A stretch of 39,888 bases of DNA from Bacteroidia bacterium (GTDB lineage: Bacteria; Bacteroidota; Bacteroidia; Bacteroidales; VadinHA17), in assembly GCA_026391595.1 (NCBI GenBank), contig JAPLDY010000049.1, positions 1-39,888 of the forward strand, in the 5' to 3' direction. The notes below the pieces were generated by a model. That model made no database searches. It was not told the origin of the DNA and worked only from the letters and a program-made list of their open reading frames with translations. Position 1 is the stretch's first letter. Each line of letters begins with the position of its first letter. Shown in pieces: positions 24,180 to 32,857 of this stretch. Made by a program: the position numbers and the translations under genes.

Positions 24180-26465
24180 TTATTTCAATCCCTTAAGCAT
24201 GTCTACCACTATCCTGAAATTCTCCTGCGTCTCTTCGTCAAAATCTGAAATCTTTACTAATTCTGCTTTTACATCAGTCAGAAAACGTGAAAACATGAAA
24301 TTTCTCGGGATAACCTTCTCTCTTATATATTCTGAGTTTGCTACAGTGATGCCTTCCCTGGTTTTCAGGATATGATTCTTGAAATCGAGTGTCGATAAAA
24401 GGTCTTCGGCATTGTAAATTGTCTCAGGCATTCTGATGATGATCTTTCTGTTCATGCCATCAGTCTTGAAGAGGGTATCCTTAAGTATTTCGGCAACTCT
24501 GTTCTCCTGGTCATTCTCAAAAAGAAGAACCGAAAATTCCAGCCCCCAGCCCATCAGGATATTGCATAAAAGCGGGATTGATGATATATTGGTCGAAGGG
24601 ATGACACTTACCTTTCCCTTGAATCCCATAAGGTAAATAATAGCGTTGATGATATAGAATGAGCCTGTATCATTGACTATCAGATTGAATTTTCTTGAAG
24701 AAAATCCTTCACCTGCGACGGGATTTCCCAGAATGCTCTGCAGGGGACTAAGTGTATCCGGTGATGCCGCAGAAAGTCTGAGCGGATCAAGGATGCGTGT
24801 TGTACTCCTCAGGCTGTCAAGATCATCCCTCTGTATGGCAAGCACGCGGTGAAGCTTATTTATCTCCACAAGATGCGGTGAATGAGTTGTGTAGATAACC
24901 TGTATCTTATCCTTGATATCTTCGAATACTTTCAGCACATCCTCCTGTGCTCTTGCATGCAGGCTGACTCCGGGTTCATCGACGAGAAGTATCATCTCCC
25001 TGTTTAAATTTGCCGCAGCTTTCAGTTCCATATAAAATGAAAGGAACCATCTCACACCCCTGCTTCTTTGCTTGGGATAAAGCCTCTCACCCTCATCCTT
25101 GATCCAGAACTCAAGGTACGGTTTCCCGGCTTTGTCTCCATATGATGCACTGTAGTGATCCAGCTCGAACTGGATATGGATCTTGTTGTTTCTTCCTATA
25201 GATTGCTGCCAGAAATCCTGAAAGTTGCGGGTAAGACTTTGATTAAGATTTTCAATTTTCTGCTTCAGGATGCGGCTGGAGGGCTGCTGAAAAAATGAGT
25301 AATCGAGTTGTGCGATCGAGAGGAAGTTACGCGCTGCCTTATAACCTTCTACCTGCTCGTTCCCTGTAATAATATCTTCCATGTCGATACGGTTTGGGAG
25401 CAGGCTGCCGAAATCTTCGAACAGCTCATAAACCGGACAGTATTCAAAATATTTTATTCCAAGTATTTCACTGTTATACTGCGATTTATAAGATTGAATA
25501 ATATCATTGACATTTTTTACTGCATCTTCTTCACTGCTTCCGTCCATTATATAGCCCGACAGTGCAATATGCCTGTCGAGCAAGGCTTTCTGCTGATCCC
25601 TTTCGCTTCGCGTCCTCCGGTAATCTTCCAGGATGCCTTTCCACTCCATGTCATCGTCATCTCCGATCGGCCTCATCAGAAGAGTCATTTTCTGATGTCT
25701 CTCCTCGAGTTTTATTGACAGTTCAGCCAGATGCCTGTCAAGTGAATTGTATTTCTCCTGAAGCTTCTTCCATGTGTCTCCTGCTTTTTTCATAGGGTGC
25801 TTACTCTGAAGCTCCGACGAAAAATCTTCCTTCCTTTTCTTTATCTCATTGAGCTGATTCCTGAGCCCGGGATAATTAGCAGCCGGTTCGGAGACAGGAT
25901 CCACAGCTTTTCTTGCAAACAACCTGAAGGTTCTTACGCCTTTTTCGCCTGGCGGAAGCTTCAGCTTAATCTCCGCTTCCTGTCTCGTAAGGTCGGCGAG
26001 CAACAATTCTGTTTCGCTAATCTGTTTCAATTCCTGTTCAAGTTTGTTGGTGACGTCCCCCAGATAAAGCCTCCATGCATCTTCAAGTGAATCAAGATAC
26101 TGGCTTATCTCTCCGCTAACAATTACAACAGACGACAGATCAGCAATCCATACTCTTGTTAGTTCAATGTGGGAAAGCCCTGAAAGCAGTTCCTTCAATT
26201 CGGTTCCCGGATTGTCAGTGACTTTCAGAAGCCAGCCTGCAGGAATTGTGAACCTGCAACTGACTTCCGGCAGTGAGAGGTCGCTCCGCAGAACATCCTC
26301 CGTAATTACACCGGTATAAAATACTTTAAGTCCTTCAAGAATGGATGTCTTTCCGGATTCATTCTGCCCGATCAGGCATGTAATATTATCCGGAGAAAGT
26401 GATTGCCAGCCCGTATCAACAATTGACCGGAAATTCCTGATCCTGAAGGCTGTCAGCTTCATCAT
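24180..26465 (-). CDS. OLD-like AAA ATPase with degenerate TOPRIM-like C-terminus
   Basis: The 761-residue protein resembles the OLD (overcoming lysogenization defect) group of ABC-type ATPases. It begins with KLTAFRIRNFRSI and Walker A GQNESGKTS (33-41). A long coiled-coil arm follows (about 140-300). The ATPase then completes with a signature-like KQRSRGVRWFLSFY (465-478), Walker B ILLVDEPG (492-499) and H-loop TTHSPHLVEI (526-535). Residues about 593-660 sit where OLD nucleases carry TOPRIM (usually a VEG..D motif and an acidic DxD). Here the first reads VNDTGS and the second FENDQ, so the metal-binding acidic residues are mostly lost and nuclease activity is doubtful. It lies 11 bases after a SpoIIE-type phosphatase gene on the same strand. 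OLD proteins act in phage defence or DNA repair; a defence role here is speculation. ATG at 26465 or 26462. Confidence 0.82.
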   Translation of the reverse strand: MMKLTAFRIRNFRSIVDTGWQSLSPDNITCLIGQNESGKTSILEGLKVFYTGVITEDVLRSDLSLPEVSCRFTIPAGWLLKVTDNPGTELKELLSGLSHIELTRVWIADLSSVVIVSGEISQYLDSLEDAWRLYLGDVTNKLEQELKQISETELLLADLTRQEAEIKLKLPPGEKGVRTFRLFARKAVDPVSEPAANYPGLRNQLNEIKKRKEDFSSELQSKHPMKKAGDTWKKLQEKYNSLDRHLAELSIKLEERHQKMTLLMRPIGDDDDMEWKGILEDYRRTRSERDQQKALLDRHIALSGYIMDGSSEEDAVKNVNDIIQSYKSQYNSEILGIKYFEYCPVYELFEDFGSLLPNRIDMEDIITGNEQVEGYKAARNFLSIAQLDYSFFQQPSSRILKQKIENLNQSLTRNFQDFWQQSIGRNNKIHIQFELDHYSASYGDKAGKPYLEFWIKDEGERLYPKQRSRGVRWFLSFYMELKAAANLNREMILLVDEPGVSLHARAQEDVLKVFEDIKDKIQVIYTTHSPHLVEINKLHRVLAIQRDDLDSLRSTTRILDPLRLSAASPDTLSPLQSILGNPVAGEGFSSRKFNLIVNDTGSFYIINAIIYLMGFKGKVSVIPSTNISSIPLLCNILMGWGLEFSVLLFENDQENRVAEILKDTLFKTDGMNRKIIIRMPETIYNAEDLLSTLDFKNHILKTREGITVANSEYIREKVIPRNFMFSRFLTDVKAELVKISDFDEETQENFRIVVDMLKGLK

Positions 26466-26476
26466 TGTTATAAATA

Positions 26477-27292
26477 TTATAATTGAAACCCAAAAACAAG
26501 GACATCATCCACCTGCTGTGCCTTGCCTTTCCATTCCATGAAAGTGCTTTCAAGTGTCTCTTTTTGCTGTGCCATCGGAAGGCCAGAAACAGAGCTTATC
26601 ACTTTTTTCAGATTCTTCTGCTTGAACTTTTTATCTGTCAATTCGCCAAACTGATCCGAATAACCGTCAGAAAACAGGTAAAACGAATCACCAGGACAAA
26701 TTTCAATAATCTGGCTGGTGAAAGGATGCTCTTTCAGGGGAGCAAGGCCGATTGTCATCTTGTCAGGTTTAAATTCAATCAATTCATCGTTCCTCGACAT
26801 TAAAAGTGGTCTGTTGGCTCCTGCAAACTGCATTTTCATTTCTTTTGTGTCGACAATGCACAAGCCTATATCAATACTGTCTTTGGCCATCGATTTCTCT
26901 CCGGTCTGATGCAGTGCTTTCATCACTTTTTCCCTCATCTGGTTAAGTACCCTGTTTGCCTTGAAATCTGTCCTTGACTGAAGGATATCATTAAGGAAGC
27001 TGATCCCGAGGATGCTGAGAAGAGCGCCAGGAACACCATGACCGGTGCAATCACCTGCGGCAATGCAAAGATACTGGCGGCAGCGCATCACATAATAGAA
27101 ATCACCGCTAACAATATCTCTTGGAAGGAACAACATAAATAAATCTTTTAATAGCCCCTTAAGAAGCTCATAATCAGGCATAAGAGCTTTCTGAATAATC
27201 CCTGCATAACGAAGGCTGGCAAAATGATCATCAAGCACCTGGTTCCGGACAAGTGAAACAAAATCAGTACTATTTTGATTGTCAGTTGGCAT
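26477..27292 (-). CDS. SpoIIE-type PP2C serine/threonine phosphatase
   Basis: SpoIIE/RsbU-type phosphatases dephosphorylate anti-anti-sigma factors or other phosphoproteins and need Mn or Mg. The 271-residue protein shows the PP2C metal motifs SGDFYYV (Asp64) and AAGDCTGHGVPGALLS (Asp81). FAGANRPLL (about 155-163) and the terminal SDGYSDQFG and VDDVLVFGF follow. A short helical stretch (about 1-45) precedes it, with no PAS, GAF, TPR or membrane sensor of its own, so its input must come from another protein. It probably shares a transcript with the OLD-like ATPase gene 11 bases downstream. No anti-sigma or STAS protein is in the window. Confidence 0.88.
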   Translation of the reverse strand: MPTDNQNSTDFVSLVRNQVLDDHFASLRYAGIIQKALMPDYELLKGLLKDLFMLFLPRDIVSGDFYYVMRCRQYLCIAAGDCTGHGVPGALLSILGISFLNDILQSRTDFKANRVLNQMREKVMKALHQTGEKSMAKDSIDIGLCIVDTKEMKMQFAGANRPLLMSRNDELIEFKPDKMTIGLAPLKEHPFTSQIIEICPGDSFYLFSDGYSDQFGELTDKKFKQKNLKKVISSVSGLPMAQQKETLESTFMEWKGKAQQVDDVLVFGFQL

Positions 27293-27364
27293 ATTCTACA
27301 TTGACCTTGACGAATGTTAAAGATACATTAATTTTGTATTCTCCCGCAAATGAAAAATTCTCAA

Positions 27365-28777
27365 CTACCAGCCTCTTTTCTTTAGCAGGACGACATTTTC
27401 TACATGGTGCGTATGAGGGAACATATCTACAGGCTGAACTTTTACAACATCATATTTTTCTGAAAGGAGAAGAATATCACGGGACTGAGTTGCAGGATTG
27501 CAGCTTATGTACACGATCTTCCCGGGTGATGCTGCAAGGATCGTTTTAACAACATCTTCATGCATACCGGCTCTGGGAGGATCAGTAATTATAACATCGG
27601 GATGTCCGTTCTCCTCCATAAACTGCTCTGTAAGGATCTTCCTCATATCGCCGGCAAAAAACTGAGTATTCCGGATGTTATTCATTTCTGAGTTAAAGGA
27701 AGCATCCCTTACTGCATCATCAATGAACTCAATACCAACTACCTTTTCAGTTTGAGATGCTATGAAGTTCGCAATAGTCCCTGTGCCGGTATACAGATCA
27801 TAAACTATCTCTTTGCCGGTCAGTCCTGCAAAATCCCGAGCTGTTTTATAAAGAGTTAAAGCCTGTTGAGTATTTGTCTGATAGAAAGACTTCGGACCTA
27901 TCCTGAATTTCAGCCCTTCCATCTCTTCTGTCAGATGGTCATCTCTTTTATAAAATACAGGTTCCTGGTCGGCCAGGGAATTATTTCTTTTTGAGTTGAT
28001 GATATAAAATAAAGATGATATTTGTGGAAATTCCTCTGCAAGAAAATCCAGAAGGCCTTCCCTCCTCTCCTTCTCGTCAAGAAAAAATATGACGATTACC
28101 ATTATTTTACCGTCTGCAGTATTTCGAATTATCAGGTTACGCAGGAATCCGCTCTGCTGGCGGAGGTTAAAAAAGGGCAGGCATTTTTTATGCGCATAGC
28201 GTCTTACGGCTTCCCGGATAGCATTTGATGGTTCTGGCTGCAAGTGGCATTCCCTGATATCCAGCACTTTATCAAAAAGACCCGGAATATGGAAGCCCAG
28301 AGCGTCTTCTTTTTCAAAATCGGTATCCGAATTGACTTCTTCCCGTGTAAGCCATCTCCTGTCGGAAAATGTATATTCAAGCTTGTTCCTGTATCTGAAA
28401 ATATCAGGCGATCCGATTATCTGTTCAATAGAAGGCAAGTGAACTTTACCTATCCTTGTAAGGTTGTCAGCAACCTGTTTTTCCTTGAACTTAAGCTGAA
28501 GGTCGTAAGGCAGATGCTGCCATTTGCAGCCTCCGCACACTCCAAAATGCCGGCAAAGTGGCTTTATACGATCGGGTGAGTATTCGTGGAACCTGATAAC
28601 AGAACCTTCAAGGTACTTTTTTCTCCTCTTTCTGACCTGAATATCTACAACATCGCCGGGGATCAGCATGGGAACAAAAATAACCTGGTTTTCTACCCTG
28701 GCCAGTGCGTTCCCCTCAGCTCCGATGTCAGTTATCCTGACCTTCTCAAGCAATGGCATTTCGTTCTTTCGTCTCAC
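27365..28777 (-). CDS. rlmD: 23S rRNA (uracil-1939-C5)-methyltransferase RlmD-like
   Basis: This is an S-adenosylmethionine-dependent RNA uracil methyltransferase of the TrmA/RlmD family. A TRAM domain comes first (LLEKVRITDIGAEGNALARVENQVIFVPMLIPGDVV). The iron-sulfur Cys cluster CRHFGVCGGCKWQH is next. The methyltransferase domain has YDLYTGTGTIANF, DPPRAGMHEDV and the catalytic VYISCNPATQSRD. The longest frame begins at 28834 and would overlap the upstream gene by 49 bases. The GTG at 28775-28777 gives the N-terminus MRRKNEMPLLE and leaves 8 bases after the upstream stop, so I prefer it; ATG at 28759 is also possible. The family also includes RlmC and TrmA, and in Bacteroidota RlmD is the usual annotation. 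Confidence 0.88.
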   Translation of the reverse strand: MRRKNEMPLLEKVRITDIGAEGNALARVENQVIFVPMLIPGDVVDIQVRKRRKKYLEGSVIRFHEYSPDRIKPLCRHFGVCGGCKWQHLPYDLQLKFKEKQVADNLTRIGKVHLPSIEQIIGSPDIFRYRNKLEYTFSDRRWLTREEVNSDTDFEKEDALGFHIPGLFDKVLDIRECHLQPEPSNAIREAVRRYAHKKCLPFFNLRQQSGFLRNLIIRNTADGKIMVIVIFFLDEKERREGLLDFLAEEFPQISSLFYIINSKRNNSLADQEPVFYKRDDHLTEEMEGLKFRIGPKSFYQTNTQQALTLYKTARDFAGLTGKEIVYDLYTGTGTIANFIASQTEKVVGIEFIDDAVRDASFNSEMNNIRNTQFFAGDMRKILTEQFMEENGHPDVIITDPPRAGMHEDVVKTILAASPGKIVYISCNPATQSRDILLLSEKYDVVKVQPVDMFPHTHHVENVVLLKKRGW

Positions 28778-28785
28778 TTTTACAA

Positions 28786-30015
28786 TTATTGGTCCCTCAG
28801 GTTGATAAGAAATTTCAATCCTTCTGTCAGGCATGGTATAACGGCATCGCCATGATCAAGGTCCGGAAATATCATTTTTGTACACAATGATGTCGAGGTA
28901 CCTGCATTTATCATGGCATTGTAAAAAGTCTCGGTAACAGTGACGCTTACATGTGTATCACCTGAACCATGAACCAGAAGTACAGGCTTCTGTGTGTTCC
29001 AGGGAGAAACACTGTTTCTTATAAGGCCCTGACGAACAGTTGAATATGAAGATGAGCTGGAAAAGCCTGAAATAAATTCCTGTTTAAACAAACCCGGTAT
29101 TGATGTCGTAAGCTGGTTGTTGATCTCTCCCAGAGAAAGATTTCCATTATAAAGTGACCCCAGCCGGGTCGCATAGGGTTCCTTAATGATATCAGAAACC
29201 GGATTACTGAACTGATCATATTCTGAATAAGCATTGATAATATATCCCAGGTAAGAAGGCATGGGATAGGTGGAGAGAGCCCCTATTCCAAGTAAAAGAT
29301 TGTACATGTCGTAAGGCCCTGCTCCGCACACGCTTCCGGCAAGGTTAAATTCAAGGGGATAATTAATCTCGAGAGCCTTGTGAAGTGTCATGGTTGCCCA
29401 TCCGCCCTGCGAATATCCCAGGAGATAGTACTCATTCCTTATTTTTACCCCGTTAATTTTTGCATCCCCCGCTTCAGTGGCTGCACGGAACATATCGACT
29501 ATCGAGCCGGTTGTCGGATCTGCTATAAGGTACGGATGAGGTATGTCTGAAGAACTTCCGAAACCTGGATAGTCAGCAATTACAACCACAAAGCCCATTG
29601 AAGCGATATATTCTACAAGCTGATAATCAATACTATACGGATTTTCGCTGGGGCAATTATCATTAATGGTATTTGTTCCATTCTGAAAACTCAGTACAGG
29701 GTATTCACCCGGTTTGGAAGGTACGGATACAAGTCCGGAAGCCTCTATGTTGTTGCCATTTACCTGTGTCTTATATACAATCTTATATACATTCACTCCA
29801 TCACCAATGAAAGGCTGCAAATCATCCAGCTCAGGATAAGACGAAACCGCGTATCCAAGCATTGAATTGATATATGTCTCCGTGTAACTTGCTGCCAGAG
29901 TACTGCTTACAAAATATTTATATTCAGGGCTGTCATCCTTCTTACAGGAAGAAAAAGTCACAGCTGCAATTAAAATAAACAATAATAGCCTCAATAAATG
30001 TTTATTTGTCTTCAT
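28786..30015 (-). CDS. Secreted alpha/beta-hydrolase lipoprotein (lipase-like)
   Basis: The 409-residue product has a lipoprotein signal with lipobox FSSC (Cys24) followed by KKDD. The alpha/beta-hydrolase core shows ADYPGFGSS, the nucleophile elbow GYSQGG, an acidic residue in LLVHGSGDTHVS and a histidine in FPDLDHGDAV, which together make a plausible Ser-Asp-His triad. Substitution of a classical lid region by IGALSTYPMPSYLGYIINAY resembles secretory-lipase/LIP-type proteins of Bacteroidota. It is probably an esterase or lipase in the envelope; the substrate cannot be read from the sequence. It is followed 8 bases later by rlmD on the same strand, which looks like chance clustering in one transcript. 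Confidence 0.85.
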   Translation of the reverse strand: MKTNKHLLRLLLFILIAAVTFSSCKKDDSPEYKYFVSSTLAASYTETYINSMLGYAVSSYPELDDLQPFIGDGVNVYKIVYKTQVNGNNIEASGLVSVPSKPGEYPVLSFQNGTNTINDNCPSENPYSIDYQLVEYIASMGFVVVIADYPGFGSSSDIPHPYLIADPTTGSIVDMFRAATEAGDAKINGVKIRNEYYLLGYSQGGWATMTLHKALEINYPLEFNLAGSVCGAGPYDMYNLLLGIGALSTYPMPSYLGYIINAYSEYDQFSNPVSDIIKEPYATRLGSLYNGNLSLGEINNQLTTSIPGLFKQEFISGFSSSSSYSTVRQGLIRNSVSPWNTQKPVLLVHGSGDTHVSVTVTETFYNAMINAGTSTSLCTKMIFPDLDHGDAVIPCLTEGLKFLINLRDQ

Positions 30016-30107
30016 ACTTAATACTGATCAATAAGCCCAATTTTATCACTTTTCAAAGATAACTCATATTGACTTACCCTCTGCATCAAAGCCTGCCATA
30101 CTTTTTT

Positions 30108-30115
30108 TATCTTTG
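30108..30115 (+). promoter_or_regulatory. Candidate -7 box for the ABC-F operon
   Basis: TATCTTTG is an exact match to the Bacteroidota -7 consensus TAnnTTTG and lies 17 bases before the ATG at 30132. No convincing -33 TTTG stands 19-21 bases upstream, and the implied leader would be very short, so the call is weak. Confidence 0.3.
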
Positions 30116-30131
30116 CTAAATTTTATTTTAT

Positions 30132-32078
30132 ATGGTTTCTGTTCAGGGTCTGTCGGTATCATTTGGCAGCTTCGATCTGCTTACTGATATTTCGTTCCTT
30201 ATAAATGACAAGGACCGGATTGGACTGGCAGGGAAGAATGGTTCCGGGAAATCAACGCTCTTAAAGATTATCGCCGGTGGCCAGAGCCCTTCCGCAGGCA
30301 AGGTTGACATGTCGGATGAGGTTACGATAGGTTATCTGCCGCAACAGATGAAGGTTGATGACACCACAACCGTAATGAATGAAGTTATAACGGCATTTTC
30401 TGAGATTACGGGACTTTCTGATGAGATTGAAAAATGCAGTGCTGAGATTGCACGAAGAACCGATTATGAATCAACTGACTATCTGAAGCTATGTGACCAT
30501 ATTACCGTTATCGAAGAGAGATACAGGATACTGGGCGGGTCGAATTACCTTGCCGAAGCAGAAAAAACACTGACAGGACTGGGATTTGAGAGGAAGGATT
30601 TTGAACGGCCAACCCGTGAATTGAGCGGAGGATGGAGAATGAGAGTGGAGCTTGCAAAGATACTTCTGAAGAAACCTTCGCTTTTCCTTCTTGATGAACC
30701 CACAAACCATCTCGACATAGAATCAATTCAATGGCTTGAAACATTTCTCACTGATTATAACGGAGCAGTGGTGCTTGTCTCTCACGACAGGGCATTTCTT
30801 GATAATGTCACCACAAGAACTATAGAGATATCGCTGGGTAAAATATATGATTACAAAGTACCATGGTCAAAATTCGTTGAGCTCAGAAAGGAGAGGCGCG
30901 AGCAGCAGATAGCTGCATTCCGCAATCAGCAGAAGATGATCGATGACACTGAAAAATTCATCGAACGTTTCAGGTATAAGGCTACTAAAGCAGTCCAGGT
31001 ACAATCAAAAATAAAGCAGTTGAAAAAGGTTGACAGACTCGAAGTTGACGAAGAGGACTCAAGTAAAATGAATCTGCGTTTCCCTCCGTCACCAAGGGCA
31101 GGCACCAATGTGGTTGAAGCTGAAAACCTTTCAAAAAGTTTCGGATATCTTCATGTTCTCAGGAATATCGACTTCAAGATCCACAGAGGAGAGAAGGTTG
31201 CGTTCGTCGGACGCAACGGTGAAGGCAAAACGACTTTTTCAAGGATAATAATCGGTGAGCTTGATTATACGGGATCACTGAAAATAGGGCATAATGTAAG
31301 TGCCGGATATTTCGCTCAGAATCAGGATGAGCTGCTGGATGAAAACATGAGCGTCTATGATACAATCGATTATGTTGCTAAAGGTGAGATAAGAAGCAAG
31401 ATCCGGGATATGCTGGGTGCATTTCTTTTCCGGGGTGATGAAATCGACAAAAAGGTTAAAGTCCTTTCAGGTGGTGAACGGTCGAGACTCGCACTTGTAA
31501 AATTGCTGCTCGAACCTCATAACCTGCTTGTACTCGATGAGCCTACCAATCATCTCGATATGAGGTCGAAAGATATTCTGAAGCGGGCACTTATCAATTA
31601 TGACGGAACGCTGATACTGGTCTCTCACGACAGGGACTTCCTCGACGGTATTGTTAATAAAATCTATGAATTCAGGCATAACAGGATAAAAGAACATATT
31701 GGCGGGATTTACGATTTCCTGAGAAAAAAGAAGATCGCCAACCTGAAAGAAATTGAAAAAAAGGATAGAAGGAAGGATCCCAATACCGAAAATATTTCTG
31801 TAAATAAGCAGAAATACCTTGATAAGAAAGAATATGACCGGAATCTGAGGAAACTCAGGAAAAGGCTGGAAGATTCCGAAGCCGAGATAGAAAATATTGA
31901 AACAGAGATCTCGCTCCTTGACAGAGTAATGAGTTCCACCGATCATTCAGCATCCGAGGCAAACGATTCTTATGTGAAGTACCAGGAGCTGAAGGTGCGA
32001 CATAATGAAGAGATGAACAGATGGACACAATACACCCACGATGTCGAAGTATTTCTAAAGGATAACATTCTGAACTAG
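30132..32078 (+). CDS. ABC-F family ATPase (Uup/YdiF-like)
   Basis: ABC-F proteins have two ATPase domains and no membrane part. They act on ribosomes, easing stalled translation or protecting from antibiotics. The 648-residue product has Walker A GKNGSGKST, signature ELSGGWRMR and Walker B LLDEPTNHLD in domain one. The linker is rich in basic residues (RRRE-like KERREQQ, FRYKATKAVQVQSKIKQ). The second domain has GRNGEGKTT, VLSGGERSR and VLDEPTNHLD. A C-terminal coiled coil (about 560-640, LRKLRKRLEDSEAEIENIE) is as in Uup, which also binds branched DNA. It heads an operon: its TAG is directly followed by the ATG of the thioesterase gene. The subfamily suggests housekeeping rather than resistance. 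Confidence 0.93.
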   Translation: MVSVQGLSVSFGSFDLLTDISFLINDKDRIGLAGKNGSGKSTLLKIIAGGQSPSAGKVDMSDEVTIGYLPQQMKVDDTTTVMNEVITAFSEITGLSDEIEKCSAEIARRTDYESTDYLKLCDHITVIEERYRILGGSNYLAEAEKTLTGLGFERKDFERPTRELSGGWRMRVELAKILLKKPSLFLLDEPTNHLDIESIQWLETFLTDYNGAVVLVSHDRAFLDNVTTRTIEISLGKIYDYKVPWSKFVELRKERREQQIAAFRNQQKMIDDTEKFIERFRYKATKAVQVQSKIKQLKKVDRLEVDEEDSSKMNLRFPPSPRAGTNVVEAENLSKSFGYLHVLRNIDFKIHRGEKVAFVGRNGEGKTTFSRIIIGELDYTGSLKIGHNVSAGYFAQNQDELLDENMSVYDTIDYVAKGEIRSKIRDMLGAFLFRGDEIDKKVKVLSGGERSRLALVKLLLEPHNLLVLDEPTNHLDMRSKDILKRALINYDGTLILVSHDRDFLDGIVNKIYEFRHNRIKEHIGGIYDFLRKKKIANLKEIEKKDRRKDPNTENISVNKQKYLDKKEYDRNLRKLRKRLEDSEAEIENIETEISLLDRVMSSTDHSASEANDSYVKYQELKVRHNEEMNRWTQYTHDVEVFLKDNILN

Positions 32079-32846
32079 ATGGAACTGAAGCAACTTGAAA
32101 AGGAGTACAGGATTCATGTTTATGAGACCGGCCCCGACGGAAGAGCCAATATCCACTCCCTGTTTAATTTTATGCAGGATATTGCATCAGATCATGCTGT
32201 AATGCTTGGCTATGGGAGAGACGACCTGATGAAAAGTAATCATTTCTGGGTACTGTCAAGAATGTATGCCAGGTTCTCGGATTGGCCCGCGTGGAATGAA
32301 ACCATAGTTGTGAAGACCTGGCAAAACGGTGTCGATTCTATATTTGCCATGAGGAATTATGAAATCAAAAACAGCGATGGAAGATATCTGGGATCGGCAT
32401 CCTCATCCTGGTTGATTATAGACCGCACCACAAAGAAAATTCAGAGACCTGATGAATTTCTCCAGAATTACAATCGCGACAATCAATTAAATGAATCACC
32501 GCTTAGAAGTCCGATAAAGCTCCCGGGAGCTTCAGGAGAAGGATATCTCTCCCCTCTCTTCAGGGTTAAAATTAATGACCTGGATATTAATTTGCATACA
32601 AACAACGTTAACTATCTGAAATGGGTGACTGATACTTATGACCTCAGTTTCATCATGGATCACCAGCCGTGTTCTGCGGAAATAAATTATCTTGCAGAGG
32701 CAATTTTCGATGATGATATTGTTATCAGGACATCACCAGGAGCAGAGAGCAGGTATTTTGACCATTCAATTATAAGAACAGCCGACAAAAAAGAACTGTG
32801 CAGAATAAGGCTTGAATGGGACAAAATGAATATGAAACCTTTGTAA
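32079..32846 (+). CDS. Acyl-ACP thioesterase
   Basis: Acyl-ACP thioesterases release fatty acids from acyl carrier protein. The 255-residue protein has the double hotdog layout: the N-terminal half shows YRIHVYETGPDGRANIHSLFNFMQDIASDHA, the WVLSRMYARF strand and SASSSWLIID. The C-terminal half has the catalytic-type motif INLHTNNVNYLKW (171-183), with Asn and His at the usual positions. Length and motif order match bacterial members. ATG follows the ABC-F stop without a gap, so translation is probably coupled. In Bacteroidota it may serve membrane lipid turnover or remodelling. Confidence 0.9.
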   Translation: MELKQLEKEYRIHVYETGPDGRANIHSLFNFMQDIASDHAVMLGYGRDDLMKSNHFWVLSRMYARFSDWPAWNETIVVKTWQNGVDSIFAMRNYEIKNSDGRYLGSASSSWLIIDRTTKKIQRPDEFLQNYNRDNQLNESPLRSPIKLPGASGEGYLSPLFRVKINDLDINLHTNNVNYLKWVTDTYDLSFIMDHQPCSAEINYLAEAIFDDDIVIRTSPGAESRYFDHSIIRTADKKELCRIRLEWDKMNMKPL

Positions 32847-32857
32847 TAGCAAATTGC

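Noticed and set aside
24180-26465. GajA-type active nuclease of a Gabija system
   Set aside because: The TOPRIM acidic residues are not preserved and there is no GajB-like helicase gene beside it.
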